64,000 nucleotides of DNA from the NCBI GenBank assembly GCA_946965045.2, contig OX337239.1, forward strand, positions 682,001 to 746,000, in the 5' to 3' direction. A program made the translations under genes and the position numbers. This document shows, in pieces, positions 31,057 through 42,270 of this stretch. The DNA is from Epithemia pelagica (Eukaryota; Bacillariophyta; Bacillariophyceae; Surirellales; Surirellaceae). The notes beneath the pieces were generated by a model, which saw only the letters and a program-made list of their open reading frames with translations, was not told the DNA's origin and did no database searches. How positions within the stretch are numbered: the first letter of the stretch is position 1; each line of letters opens with the position of its first letter.

Positions 31057-32466
31057 CTACAACTCGTCTTTGATTGACGATGATAGGGGAGTGCTTGTAT
31101 TCGTCAACGAGGGTCGTTGAACAGCCGCCGTCGCCGCTTGCAACAGCAAACCAGCCATGGGTCCGCCGTCATTGTCGTCCTCCTTCTCCACTACTGCCAG
31201 GACCTTGTCTTGCCCCAATTCCCACAAAAAGACACCCTGTAGGTTCAACTCCTGTTGTGCGTAACGTACCTTTTCTTGTACGACACGGGGAGAATCCAAA
31301 ATATATCCTTGCCATTCGGAGGGGATGCCTTCCACCAAATCCGACAACAAGGCTGGTGTGTGGAACGTTGTCGTTGTCGTCGAAAGGGAATCATAAAATT
31401 CGGCAAAGGTTTGAACTTGAGCATGTGGGGGTGTCACCTGTCGTCCATAGGCTGGAATTCCCAAGAGTAGTTTGTGGGGATCCGTTTGTTGCGCCACGGC
31501 CTGCAGGGTGGGTTTCAAGACTTGGTCGAATCCATCCACACGGGGGGCATGCATATCGTAGGCCATGACATGAATGGCATTCACGGCTTGGACCATGCGC
31601 GGCGGTAACACCACACCTGCTTGTATGGTAATGGCCAATTGATAGTGAAATGCGTGCAAGGTGGTGGAGACGGTTTCAATCAATCGATTCAACTGCATCA
31701 CTTTTTGAATGTGTTTCATGTTCCGGGGCGAGCCATATTCCAAGACACGATTCGCGCCATGAATGCTTTGATCGTCCAAGACAATTCCTGTCAAGTCAAA
31801 GCGACGACACAGGTGCAGCAAAAAGGTGGCAAATTGCACAAAACAATCTTCCTCTGTTTCTTGATTCTTGGCCTTTTGTCGTTGTTGTTGGGCGGACCAT
31901 TCCATGAGGGTTTCAAATCCCGTCGATCGTTCGACGCCTCCAATCGTCCACCACACACGCAAGGGTTGGCCGTCGGTACTGCGCTGACGTCGATAGTCTT
32001 GGGCTTGTTGGACCGGTCGGACATGACGATTTCGATCCAAACAACACACACGATCCGTCGCCACCAGGTCGTCCACAATGGTCTCCCACTTGTCGTCGTG
32101 GTCGTTATTGTCCGTGTTGCTGCTGCTGCCGGTTTTCCACGAGTGGGGATCAAAGTCGGTCGAAAACAAGTACAAATCGGTCAACAAGAGCGATGTGTCG
32201 TTGAGCCAGGAATCTTGTGATGATGAGGATGAGGGTCCCGTTTCGTCATGATCCTGATGTGGAATGCGATATTCCGGAAGGTATCCTCCCACCACAAAGT
32301 GCGGCTCCGAATCCACCGTGGCAGCAACAGCATCCACCCACCACGACGGCCTGTCGTGGACGAGCATCAGCAGCAGCAGCAGCAGCCCAGACACTGCCAT
32401 GGTCGTGGTCCTCCTGGGTCGTCCTGTTGGTTGTTGTGGCCTCCAATCATCGTAGGGTGGCGCCAT
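31057..32466 (-). CDS. GH18 chitinase-like protein, ER-retained, probably inactive
   Basis: 469 residues from the ATG at 32466. Residues 22-45 form a signal peptide or anchor (VSGLLLLLLMLVHDRPSWWVDA), and the protein ends in KDEL, the ER-lumen retrieval signal. The TIM-barrel landmarks of glycoside hydrolase family 18 are present: strand 1 (FVVGGYLPEYR), VWWTIGG near 170 in place of SxGG, FDLTGIVLDDQ at about 222-232, VMAYDMHAP near 300 (MxYD box) and GVFLWELGQD near 409. In the catalytic DxxDxDxE box the acidic proton donor is Gln and two Asp are replaced (TGIVLDDQ), so hydrolysis is unlikely; chi-lectins such as Ym1 show the same Glu-to-Gln change. It may bind N-glycans or assist folding in the ER. 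Family knowledge plus inference. Confidence 0.75.
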   Translation of the reverse strand: MAPPYDDWRPQQPTGRPRRTTTMAVSGLLLLLLMLVHDRPSWWVDAVAATVDSEPHFVVGGYLPEYRIPHQDHDETGPSSSSSQDSWLNDTSLLLTDLYLFSTDFDPHSWKTGSSSNTDNNDHDDKWETIVDDLVATDRVCCLDRNRHVRPVQQAQDYRRQRSTDGQPLRVWWTIGGVERSTGFETLMEWSAQQQRQKAKNQETEEDCFVQFATFLLHLCRRFDLTGIVLDDQSIHGANRVLEYGSPRNMKHIQKVMQLNRLIETVSTTLHAFHYQLAITIQAGVVLPPRMVQAVNAIHVMAYDMHAPRVDGFDQVLKPTLQAVAQQTDPHKLLLGIPAYGRQVTPPHAQVQTFAEFYDSLSTTTTTFHTPALLSDLVEGIPSEWQGYILDSPRVVQEKVRYAQQELNLQGVFLWELGQDKVLAVVEKEDDNDGGPMAGLLLQAATAAVQRPSLTNTSTPLSSSIKDEL

Positions 32467-33488
32467 TGTCCTACTTTCTTGCTTGGACCTGAAAACGAAT
32501 AGGAGAAGAACGTCCGACCGGAGCAGTAGTGATTCTCTTCTTGTTGGGATGTCTATTGGGAGAGGATCGAGGATCGGCCGTGTGGCCACAACAGACCGAC
32601 GGAGACGAAAGATTCGCCCCCAAGATTCGGTGGAATGGGAACGCACATGAATCGCCCACAACAGCAGTCTCATTGATCCCAACACGATTTCCCACTCTCA
32701 AACCGACGCCCCGGAACGAACATTGGTCGGTCGCGGAATCTGGAATATCCTCCGATTGAGAGTTGAGAGTCCAGCGTTTACACGCTTTGAATTTTCTCTT
32801 TTCTCGGAGGACATTACCACACTGGTATCAGACAACTCTGTGTACTAGGTAGCTCACCTTAGTTAGAGTCGAACTATTGTAGTATTGATTGTACCGCCTC
32901 GAGTCCCAAATCGAATTTGGCTCGTGCAGTGCGATCGTGAAAGGACAGTCCCGAAGCATTCCCGATTGCTCTATTTAATTCCTCGTTGGGAAAACCCCAA
33001 TCAGATTGTGTAGTAGGTTAATTCGCGAGGACTTAAGAAGCGGGTTCCGTTGCCCGGGATTTGGCATCGGGTGTTTCCCTACAGAATTCTATATTATGTA
33101 GAGTAGAAATACGACTACCTTGTGTACAGTCGAACAACACCCCAATGGGGTGGTGTCGTTCTCGAGTCTACCCCGACCATCTGTCTCTCAAGGATCGGAA
33201 ACAAAACATGCATACAAGAGAGAGGCACATGACAAAGAGCCTTAGTCCCGCTTTCTTTTGTCTGTGTGGAGTTTGGATGTAGCACAGTCGTTGCTGCAGC
33301 AACCACAATTCCGAATCCTTCCAAGTTGAGAACGCAAAGAGAGCATTGAAAACCACACACGTGTGTGTTGCCTTTTGTGTGTGTGTGTGTTACGACAACC
33401 ACAACCACAAACTTTGTGTTGCGTTCCTTTGATTTATCTTTTGTTGGCGCAACAACAACACCAAGGTGCTTTTCGATCTATTCATTCC
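32467..33488. promoter_or_regulatory. divergent intergenic region
   Basis: 1 kb between two divergent genes, so both promoters are expected here. GT microsatellites lie at about 33360-33390. No gene supported. Confidence 0.35.
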
Positions 33489-34393
33489 ATGACGAGTGCA
33501 TCACCGTTTCGCATTCGGCGTGCCTCTCTCACCTCCACATCTCCAACGACAACTCCATCAACTCCATCAACCACCATGCCTCCTCCCTTGGAACAACAAC
33601 TCATGCATCAATACAAGTTTTTGCGGTATCGAGAGGCCCATGCCATTGTGCAAACGGCGCGGCGGCAGCACGCGCAACCATCGACTAGGAGCAGTACGAG
33701 TACGACACGCACCACGGCCGCCTCTCCCGAAGTGTGGCAAGCCTGCCAAGACGAGTGTCAACGCTTGTTCGTGTTGCAGCAACAACAACAGCACGAACCA
33801 CCACCAAAATTGGACCCCTCGGCGTCTTCTCCCAGTAGCAGTAGCAGCAATCACCGCAACTCGAGTCCTCACAAAATCCCCACCACCGTTGTGACTCCCA
33901 AGAAACGATCGACTACCATCACCACAACTTCTCCTGCTTCTTCTCCTCAGTACAATGGAGGCGGCGGCAGTGGTCGTAGTACCACCAGTACACAAAGTAC
34001 CAAAACCAATACTTCCATGGCATCCTCCTCCTGGTCCACTCTGGACGTGGAAGAAGAAGTAGGGGTAGTGGCGACTTGCAGGGACACTCACACTCACCAC
34101 AGTTGTGCTGCTGCTGCTACTGGAGGAACCACTCCAAGGACAGCCACGACTCCATCCGTCCGAATGGAGGATCCTCCTCCCAAGGCCGTGGTCTTGGTTC
34201 GCAAACAACGGCAGTCTCTCCTGGCTCACAATCCGCACCAAGGATCGTCGTCTCCCAAACAACCCCAACGCAGTCCCACACCGTCCAAGCAACAACAATC
34301 TCAACAACCACAATCTCAACAACAACGACTGGTCGAGGCGGGCCCCCGAAAACGAGGTGGTGCCTCTCCCTTTCGGATTCGAGTCAAGGCACC

Positions 34394-34435
<42 letters not shown>

Positions 34436-37400
34436 ACCACCACCACCCCAATCGTCTTTGTCTCCCACGGCGTCTCACGTTCCGGCGGCCCGCAAACGAT
34501 TGGCCTTTCCCCTCTTGTTTCGCAATCCCACTCCCACCAAACCCCGAACCACGAATCCTGGCTCCTCCAACTCTTCTTCCTCCGCGCCGTACAACGAGGA
34601 CCCGAATCATGCTCCTTCACAACCCCAACAACACAAGAAGAACCACCACCACCACAAGAGTCCAGGTGCCATGGTGACTGAGACTGGTGGCCGGAGTACC
34701 ACTCCTCGACGACAAGCCCGTCGATCGTCCTTGCCGTCCAGTCCAGTCTCGACAACTCCTCTGGTCACCAAGAAGAAGGTCCTGTTGCCGAGTAGTGGTG
34801 CTAATTCTCCAGGTCATCACCCTCCTACGACTCCCACCACAGGAGGCGGCACCCACAATCATCGACGTCAGTCACGACGATCGGCTCTCCCCTCCAGCAG
34901 CACCACTTCAAGTCCCCAACCGGAACAAGGAGGAGATTCCTCCTCACCGTCCAGTGGCTTTTATTACCCGGCCCAAAAAAAGGTTCGATCTCCCACCAGT
35001 GCTACCACGAGTACTACGAATGGCAGCACCCCATCCTCCAACAACAACCACAAGACGACTTGTACCAGCAACACCCCTCCTCCTCGTTCCTCCGAACCAA
35101 GAGGAAGCCGACGAGCCTCCCTCTTGCCCTTGGCACCCTTGGCCTTGGGTCGTGAGACCCAACCACAAGAAGAACAAGAAGAACCTACGACAACAATGAC
35201 TGCAGCTCCAGTAGTCAGGGCTCGAAAAAAGACCACCCACGCAGTCCGAACCGCCGCAGCCGCACCAAGTCCACAACCAGCCAAGAAACACCACCACCAA
35301 CAACACCGTGTCTCCTCCAAAAAGAAGCACCCGCAACACAAGACCACCACCACCGTCGTGGCTGCCCCCACCACCACCACCACCACGCATCATCATAGCA
35401 ATACGACAACCATTACCATTACCACCACTGGGGAACAACCACCACCACCACAAGAATCGTCCTCTGGAACTACCACCACAGATGCCGGACCACAGCAACA
35501 ACAGCATCATCCAGGAGTCGTGGTGGTGGTCAGCACGACACCCACAACGACGCATCCACCAACGGAAGAAGAACAACAAGAACAAGAAGAGACAACGGAA
35601 CGTTCCGACGATACGGCGTGCTTGTCTCCAGCGGCTCGACTGTTACCCACCTCCTTACAACAACAACAACAACAACAACCATCATCACCATTGCCCAGTC
35701 AGCACCAGCATCACCGTCGTCGTTCGCTCGCATCCACCACCACCACCACAACTCCAACGTCACCCATTCAACGCTTATCGCCCCGAGTCTTGAGTGTCTT
35801 TGAACAATTTCCGCATGCGGCACCTCCCCTGCCTCCTCCTTCTCCCCATGTGACACCGTTACGACAACGAAGGAGTAGTATTGGTACGACGAGAACCACT
35901 CCCATTCAGAGCCGTTGCAGTACGCCCCACCACCACCAAGCCGCACAATCACCACAACCACTTCCCGTGACGCCAGGCTCCTCCTCTCGTGGTGGTCGGG
36001 AACGATCGTCGGCCCCCCTGCGACAACGACAACACCAACACCAGTCTCCCCCAGCAGCAGCAACGACCAAGACGACGACAATGAAAACAACGAGACCTCC
36101 TCCTGTGGTCGTCGAATTGACTTCCAAGAAACCCCAGGGCAGTGATGTCGCGCCTTCGGCAGCAGTGCGAGCACCTTCCTTGGTCAAGAATCTCTGGGAC
36201 GACGACGACGACGACAAGGATCCAGTTGGAGTCCAACGTTGGAACAGCAGCCGTCCCGATGAGGCAGCCAAGGATACCAGCAGTGCCAGTGAAGACGAAG
36301 ATTATAAGGATGATGATGAAAGTATTCAGAGTCATGAATTTGATGTGCAAAGTCAAGAACTAATGCAAGATCCAGACGATGACGACGAGGATGACGACGA
36401 GGATGACGAGGATCATGATTGTCACTTGGACGATAGTTATAGCAATGGCGAAGATGAAGTTGTCATTTTGTTTGAACCCAAGGAGGAAGAAAAGGGCAAG
36501 ATCCAGGACAGCAATTCTTGGTGGATGCTCTTTGAGGATGAACCCAACAACAAGACCACGGGTGGTTCCAACGGTTACAGCAACAACAATGATACCACAC
36601 GATCCACCCGGACGTCGACCACGGCCATTTCTGTGGGAGCCTCCGAACCAGCCGTACCAGCACGACGACGATCTTCGTTGGCTGCCAAATGGACGGCAGT
36701 GGTACAGAGTTCCAAGACCAAAGAGGTGCCCTTGTCATCCTCCCCATTGACCAACACCATGGAGACAACAACATCACCCAAGCCACTCTCCCCCCATGTC
36801 TTGTGCCGGTTCAAAAATGCCGTACCACCCTCCACGTCACCTCCGGCACCGTCAGCCTCCGTGACCTCGACGGCATCGTCACTCATTTCAGACTATCTCC
36901 ATCCTTCTCCACAATCGTCCCAGTCGTCCCTCCAGATGCTGGGCCATGATGATAATGATCGTAGTAGTCGCAGCCGCAAGTCACGCACCAGCTCTCCCAG
37001 CCGATTGGTCAATTTCCCCAACATTCAACAGGCGAAAAAACAATTGGAACATGAAGAATTGTCCACCACAGAGGAACCACGACGACGACGGTCCTTGTCC
37101 GTATCACGATCGGCATCCAGTGAAAACCTCATGCTTCCAGCTTCCTTGCGCATTGACAAAAAGGCTACGAGTTACAAAAAGAGGAGTGATGATCGAAAGA
37201 GTTGGTGGAACAGTCGCGATCGTGGTGATGATGAGGACGACAACAATAACACGAATGCACCCCTCCATCGTCATTCCGTAACAGGTGTCGTGGGACACTC
37301 GTCGTCGTCCTCTTCATTGTCCGTGTCATCGTCCACAACTGGTCCATCGTCCCCCTTGAAACGAGAAGAAGAACCCTTGTTCCCTGGTAGTCATCATCAA

Positions 37401-37604
37401 CTATCTAGGCGATCCATGCGTCGCATGATCTTGGTGGCTGGATATGATGGCTACGATTACCAATTGCAACAAAATTCGACACGAAGTAATCGCACCTGTG
37501 GGGGAAATAGCTTTTGCAACAACAACAACAAAGGCTCGACCGATGATATGAGTGTCACAGAAAGTCTCACATCCACTGGAAGCTCCTTGGAGTTTGCCTG
37601 TTAA
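33489..37604 (+). CDS. very long disordered protein, 1371 residues
   Basis: The ATG at 33489 is used; the frame is open to a GTG at 33363, but that stretch is GT-microsatellite text. The first 100 residues have one helix-like part (EQQLMHQYKFLRYREAHAIVQTARRQH). The rest is Thr, Ser, Pro, Gln, His rich with a (CAACAG)n polyglutamine tract at about 34393-34434, polyhistidine, an Asp/Glu-rich block near 960-1010 and repeated basic motifs of the type RRQ(A/S)RRS(S/A)LPSS. The C-terminus has RRSMRRMILVAGYDGYDYQLQ, which looks folded or conserved. No domain, signal or membrane segment. Single uninterrupted frame of 4.1 kb. It may be a scaffold or condensate protein; function unknown. Confidence 0.7.
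34393..34434. repeat. CAACAG trinucleotide tract
   Basis: CAA and CAG alternate about seven times and encode polyglutamine in the long disordered protein. The opposite strand gives an apparent Leu-rich frame. Confidence 0.85.
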
Positions 37605-38759
37605 CACAAACATGAATGGTCCCAACTATATGAATAGAAACCAAATGTCATCACCACCTACTTTTATCTCTCTATAGTATAGAATCATGTAGGATGCTTC
37701 GAGGGCCAACCCTTACTGTATTCTTGCCATGTCTCGTTTGGCCGGATACAAGAATGTTTGTGAATGTGACCACATGACATGCAGTCGACAGAAAGGCATT
37801 TTGTCCGCCTTGGTGAAGATTGACATCGAGAAAACTACCTATTCCAAAAAGTCCTTCTTGGACCGGGACGCCTGTACTCTTCTACCGAAACGTGTTGTTG
37901 TGGATGGAAACACAACGAAGAATCTCGTCATTTTTCCGATTGAGTACTTACGAGAACTTTGTCCTCTTTCCTCATTTATGTACCGTCCTGCAACAACACG
38001 AGCCCAAAGTACCAGAGTATATGCCCATCTGGGACTATCCTCCATTCGGATCGCATCCTCTCTCTCTCAGACACGTGACGTGGTCATGGTTGATTGATCT
38101 TCGTACCTTTTATTGCCTGTGTTCTTGTTGGTTGTTAGCTCGTCTTCTCTCTTAGTCTCTCCAGTCGCTCCCCGAATCAATTTTGTGAGAGGACTTGGCG
38201 CTTGTACTCGTAGAGTCCCCACTCCCCACCATTTTCCAGAATATGGGCATAATCAAATTACATCCTTTGATCTAACTCGTACGACTACTCCTACAATAAT
38301 AGGAGTATATGAGAATGATGTACGAGTACCAGTAGTGTTGGTCGCGCACCGTCCACGTGCATCTTGGTTGGGCTCATATGGAAAGATTGGCTTCGCCTCT
38401 CCACACGATCTCTCGTGCGAGAACGTGATTCGAAACCGTGAACAGTCCACAACACAAGAGAACATACCTTACTCTAAGAACCGATCATGGGAATGACAAA
38501 ATAATAATGTCATTGTGTGTAATGCATCTTCGCGTTGGGCGCTCCGTTTGGGACGATTACGACACCATGATTCCAGAAGAAGAAAAAGACACCCAAAAGA
38601 CAAAAACGTTGCCGTCCCCCACAAGAGACCTCACACAGAGTTTAGTCTCCTTGTCCTCATCATCATCCTTGCATTCCTTCCTTCCTTCATTTTCGCCTGA
38701 TTCAATTGTCCCATTGCGATCCAAAAGTGTCTGCCACTGTCTCATTTTCCGCTACCACC
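37605..38759. other. intergenic
   Basis: 1.15 kb. No supported gene. The last 30-40 bp before 38760 are similar to the 5' flank of the inverted paralogue (minus strand, just above 18602), marking the edge of a duplication. Confidence 0.45.
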
Positions 38760-40403
38760 ATGCCGCCCCTTTTAGCGGAACCACAATTTGACTCCACAAC
38801 CACAACGAACCACACGGAGGATGGGAATGTTGTGACGATCTCGAATGGTTGCTCGTTGTTGCCACAGCCACAACAACAACAACCACAACAACAACCTGAT
38901 GACAAAGACCCGGCAGCACCAGAAACGGAACCAACATCAACATTGGATTGTACCTATGAGAAGCAAGGCAACTCCCACGACAAACTCCAAACCAAAACGA
39001 ACAAGAACGCCAAGAATGACAACACGAGCCAGAGCAGCCACCACCACCACAAGACGACAACTCGTCCTGCTTCTTCCACCACAGCCAAGCGACGAAATTC
39101 CACTACTTGTTCCTCCTCCTTGAAACAACAAAAACAGCAACCAAAGGAAGGCACCAGAATGTCCAAGTCCAACACCACCACCCAAAAGAGAAGCACATCC
39201 AAGCGTCCCATTCGTCCTCCTCCTCCTTTTTCCATGATTGTCCTTGATCCGACTGTACGACAGCCAGGTCCATTGGGCAATCCTCCATCCTAGATGGATA
39301 GTACCGATTCTCCTACTCACAAGGATGGCAACCAGGAACCATTGGCCTCCTCCTCGTCTGCACAACCACAATCACCAATGCCCAGTGCCGCAGCCAACAC
39401 GAGTCCTTCTCCTCCTCCTTCAACTACACCGTGCAATCATTACCCATTGACACCCTCTCCTCCTCCTCGACAAGAACGGCGGCATAGTAGTTCTGTTGTG
39501 GACCACCATTCCTTGAATACTCCCCTTGTCATGTCTCCGTCTGTATCACCTCGCAAACATCATGACAAGTCGGCCCATCCTCAGTGCTGGCCTCCTCCTC
39601 CTCCTCTCGAACCGACCCGCCACAATCCTAAAATGGCAGGCATGCCATGCGCATCTCCATTCCCCAAGTCACCCTCCAAACATCGCCATTCGAGTAGTAC
39701 CCCTCAGCAACTACCATCACCACGTTCCCAACGACGAGACGTGGGAGGAGAGGGAGGAGGAGGCTTGCACTCATGGTCATGTCCAGCAGCGGCACGAGCC
39801 GACGGTTCCTCCTCCCAGTCGTCGAATACCTCGAAATCTTGCATGTCCTCTTCTCCACAGGGTCGTCGTCGTCCTTCCACAAGAACCAGCAGAGCACCAG
39901 CCGCACCACCACCACCTCCTCCTCTCTTTGCATCTTCGGCAGTGTTGTCACCTCGTCGTTCCAGCAAGGACCACAACCCGCAGAAACTCACCAAACCCCA
40001 AAATCCACAGAGCCATGACACAAGGATCCAAAACAATGATGATCATGACGACGACAACGACGACAAGTATCCGGATATTTCTCATTCGTCCTTCCTTTCG
40101 ACTCCAACGCACACGACGGGATATTCCAATCCAAATGATGATTCCAAGGAGTGCAACTTTTACAAAAACACGGACAGTTCTCTGCGAAACGACGCTGCAC
40201 CTCCCGAACCATGCCATCGTCGCTTCTCCTCCTCGTTCGGTCCTACACTTCCCCCACCACTCCCACCCACATCACCAACCGTCCAACAACGACGACGATT
40301 ATCGTCCTACGAACGACGACCCAGTTTGTTGGATCGAGTCGGAACCTTGATGTGTCTGGCACATGCGTTGCCCGCAACAACGGCGTCGCAACCATCCCAC
40401 TAA
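38760..40403 (+). pseudogene. inverted paralogue of the 17.1-18.6 kb gene with one in-frame TAG
   Basis: 548 codons from ATG to TAA, except for TAG at 39291-39293; the same frame is open before (177 sense codons) and after (369). At this position the intact paralogue has TTG (LGNPASLMDP against LGNPPS-stop-MDS), so one T-to-A change made the stop. Everything else agrees: a start with homologous 5' flank, SIRPPPPFSMIVLDP near the middle, and RRPSLLDRVGTLMCLAH at the end. The reading frame after the stop is still intact and conserved, so the stop is young, suppressed, or bypassed by initiation at the ATG directly after it (39294). TAG is used as a normal terminator in other genes here. It could be expressed as two proteins; I rate pseudogene as most likely. 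Confidence 0.65.
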
Positions 40404-40849
40404 CGAACCAACTATAGAGGTAGAGGAGCTGAACAGTGCCAGGTCCCAACCACCACCACTGTACCTAGTAAGTACCACCACAAAAGCACCAGCACATGGC
40501 ATGTGACCGACCAAAGAAGAGGAGGGGGCAGAAGAGAGAATGGCGGCGAGCCGTGGCCATTCCTTTCGCTGCTCGACCGGCAACACAAACACACAAGCAA
40601 CAAGAGGACGTTGGGGCTGTGATTGCTTGCTTATTTGCATGGAACAGATTACCAGACCACACTGCATTGTTGTTTCTTGAGTTTTTGTCTAGCGGTATAT
40701 CCAATGATTGGGGGTTTAAAACTAGATTTTCGATGAGTTTATCCAAAAGGACGAAAAATGGTTCGTGGTGTCTCTTGCTGTTGCAGGAAGGGTCTTTTTT
40801 GTAAAGGGGAATACTCGTGTATACCAATAATACTCGAGGAGAGTTTCTG
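40404..40849. other. intergenic, convergent genes
   Basis: About 450 bp without a supported gene. Confidence 0.4.
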
Positions 40850-41605
40850 TCAATTCTTCTTATATGTCCGTTGTGTTGGGTGATTGGACACACGGTTGTC
40901 CTCCTCCTGCTCCTCCTCGTCGTCATTTTCCATTATTATTATTATTATGCTTTGGTGTTTTTTTGGCGTGGTTTGTATAGATAGTCGTATGGTTTGTTCT
41001 TGTTTTGGTTGGTTGTTTTTACGAGGCCCACAAGGCGCATCCATCCAAGGGCATGCGTTGACACACCGTGTTACCATTCTGTGGAGTAGTAGTGATCCAC
41101 AAGGTGGCCAATGGTTCGTGGTGGTGTGTGGCTGTTGGTGGTGTGTGGCATCGTGTCCATTGGCTCGGGCCGATGGTGGTTCGCGCAAAACGGCCGCAAA
41201 CCAGTCGTGCCATTCCAATCGAGCCAAGCGTGCCACGAGACGAGACAGGGTGGCCAAATTGCCCGATGGAATGGACAAGCCCAAGGTGTGACCGACCCGT
41301 TGAATGTCGGCAAGGTGGGTGGCGGTGGCTCCCGGTCCTTGTGCTTGCACGACGACAAAGTCCAACAATTCTTGTTGCAACCGAGTACAATTGGGTGGAC
41401 CGACCAAATTTTCTCTTCCATGAATTGGTGAGGGAATGTGACCTCCCGAGGAGGCATAGTCACGGGCCTTGTACCAAAAGTCCTCCAAGGCGGCGCTATT
41501 CGAATCCAACAAATCCAATATACCCGTACAAGTAGAAGAAGGAGACGACGAAGAAGAAGAACTTGCAGTCTTGTCCAAACCTTGATTTGCTGAAGCACTA
41601 GACAT
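40850..41605 (-). CDS. hypothetical protein
   Basis: 251 residues from the ATG at 41605; the frame extends 40 codons upstream without clear protein text. After a Ser-rich leader, residues 25-160 look folded (ILDLLDSNSAALEDFWYKARDYA, RLQQELLDFVVVQ, LADIQRVGHTLGL, LATLSRLVARLARLEWHDW). The last 90 residues are low complexity with an Ile run and may be read-through into an intron or 3' UTR, so the 3' end is uncertain. No signal peptide or named domain. Confidence 0.5.
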   Translation of the reverse strand: MSSASANQGLDKTASSSSSSSPSSTCTGILDLLDSNSAALEDFWYKARDYASSGGHIPSPIHGRENLVGPPNCTRLQQELLDFVVVQAQGPGATATHLADIQRVGHTLGLSIPSGNLATLSRLVARLARLEWHDWFAAVLREPPSARANGHDATHHQQPHTTTNHWPPCGSLLLHRMVTRCVNACPWMDAPCGPRKNNQPKQEQTIRLSIQTTPKKHQSIIIIIMENDDEEEQEEDNRVSNHPTQRTYKKN

Positions 41606-42270
41606 GATGACGATGAGATAATGGGGATGAGATAATGAGGAGGGGGTGGAGGAGGATAATGGAAGTAGCCTTGCACGATCCTTCATGCATTTCGTGGTGT
41701 TGGTGGGTTCGGTTGTGGTTCGCATTTTCTACCCGGAACCAGAACTAACCCGGATGAAGAAGTGCGACCTTCTGTAGAATTTGAAGCGGATAGAGACACT
41801 TTGACTGTCGGATTTCCAGTAGATGACACACTGTCGGTGACAGCCGGCTGCTTCCAAGGGGTTCGGTGGAAGTTCTTCCATCCATCAGTCCTGTTTCGAG
41901 CCAAATTGGTTGACATCATCGGTCGTTGTTACACGACAGAACACACGCCATGAGGATGCCAACGTCAAGATCGCAGTCTCGACACTCGACACCCATTCAC
42001 GTTTCACCATTGATGACCCAAGCATTCTCACTCCTCTCTCTTGTTGTTGTTCGCCGTGCTGTTCTCAAAAAACAACAACATCAAACTCCAAGAAGAACCA
42101 ACCCAAAACGTTCTTACGCATTCATTTACTGAATACTTTATACTATCCAAAGTCTCTCGTGTCAGACAACAACCACGCTCTTGTTGACACCACCACACCA
42201 CGACCGTCTTGCTTCCTCCGTACAGGGCTCCTCACAAAACGACAAGTACAGCAACAACAACATCTACCTC
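41606..42270. promoter_or_regulatory. divergent intergenic region
   Basis: Lies between divergent genes and must hold both promoters. No defined element. Confidence 0.3.

Noticed and set aside
33567-36356. Long minus-strand frames (up to 347 codons) opposite the disordered protein
   Set aside because: They mirror Gln/Thr/His-coding repeats, giving Leu/Val/Trp runs without domains. The plus frame is single, longer and uninterrupted.
11357-40403. Reassignment of TAG to a sense codon in this genome
   Set aside because: TAG is the natural terminator of the MORN gene, the GH18-like gene, the Cys-rich membrane gene and pol, so lone TAGs are better explained by mutation.
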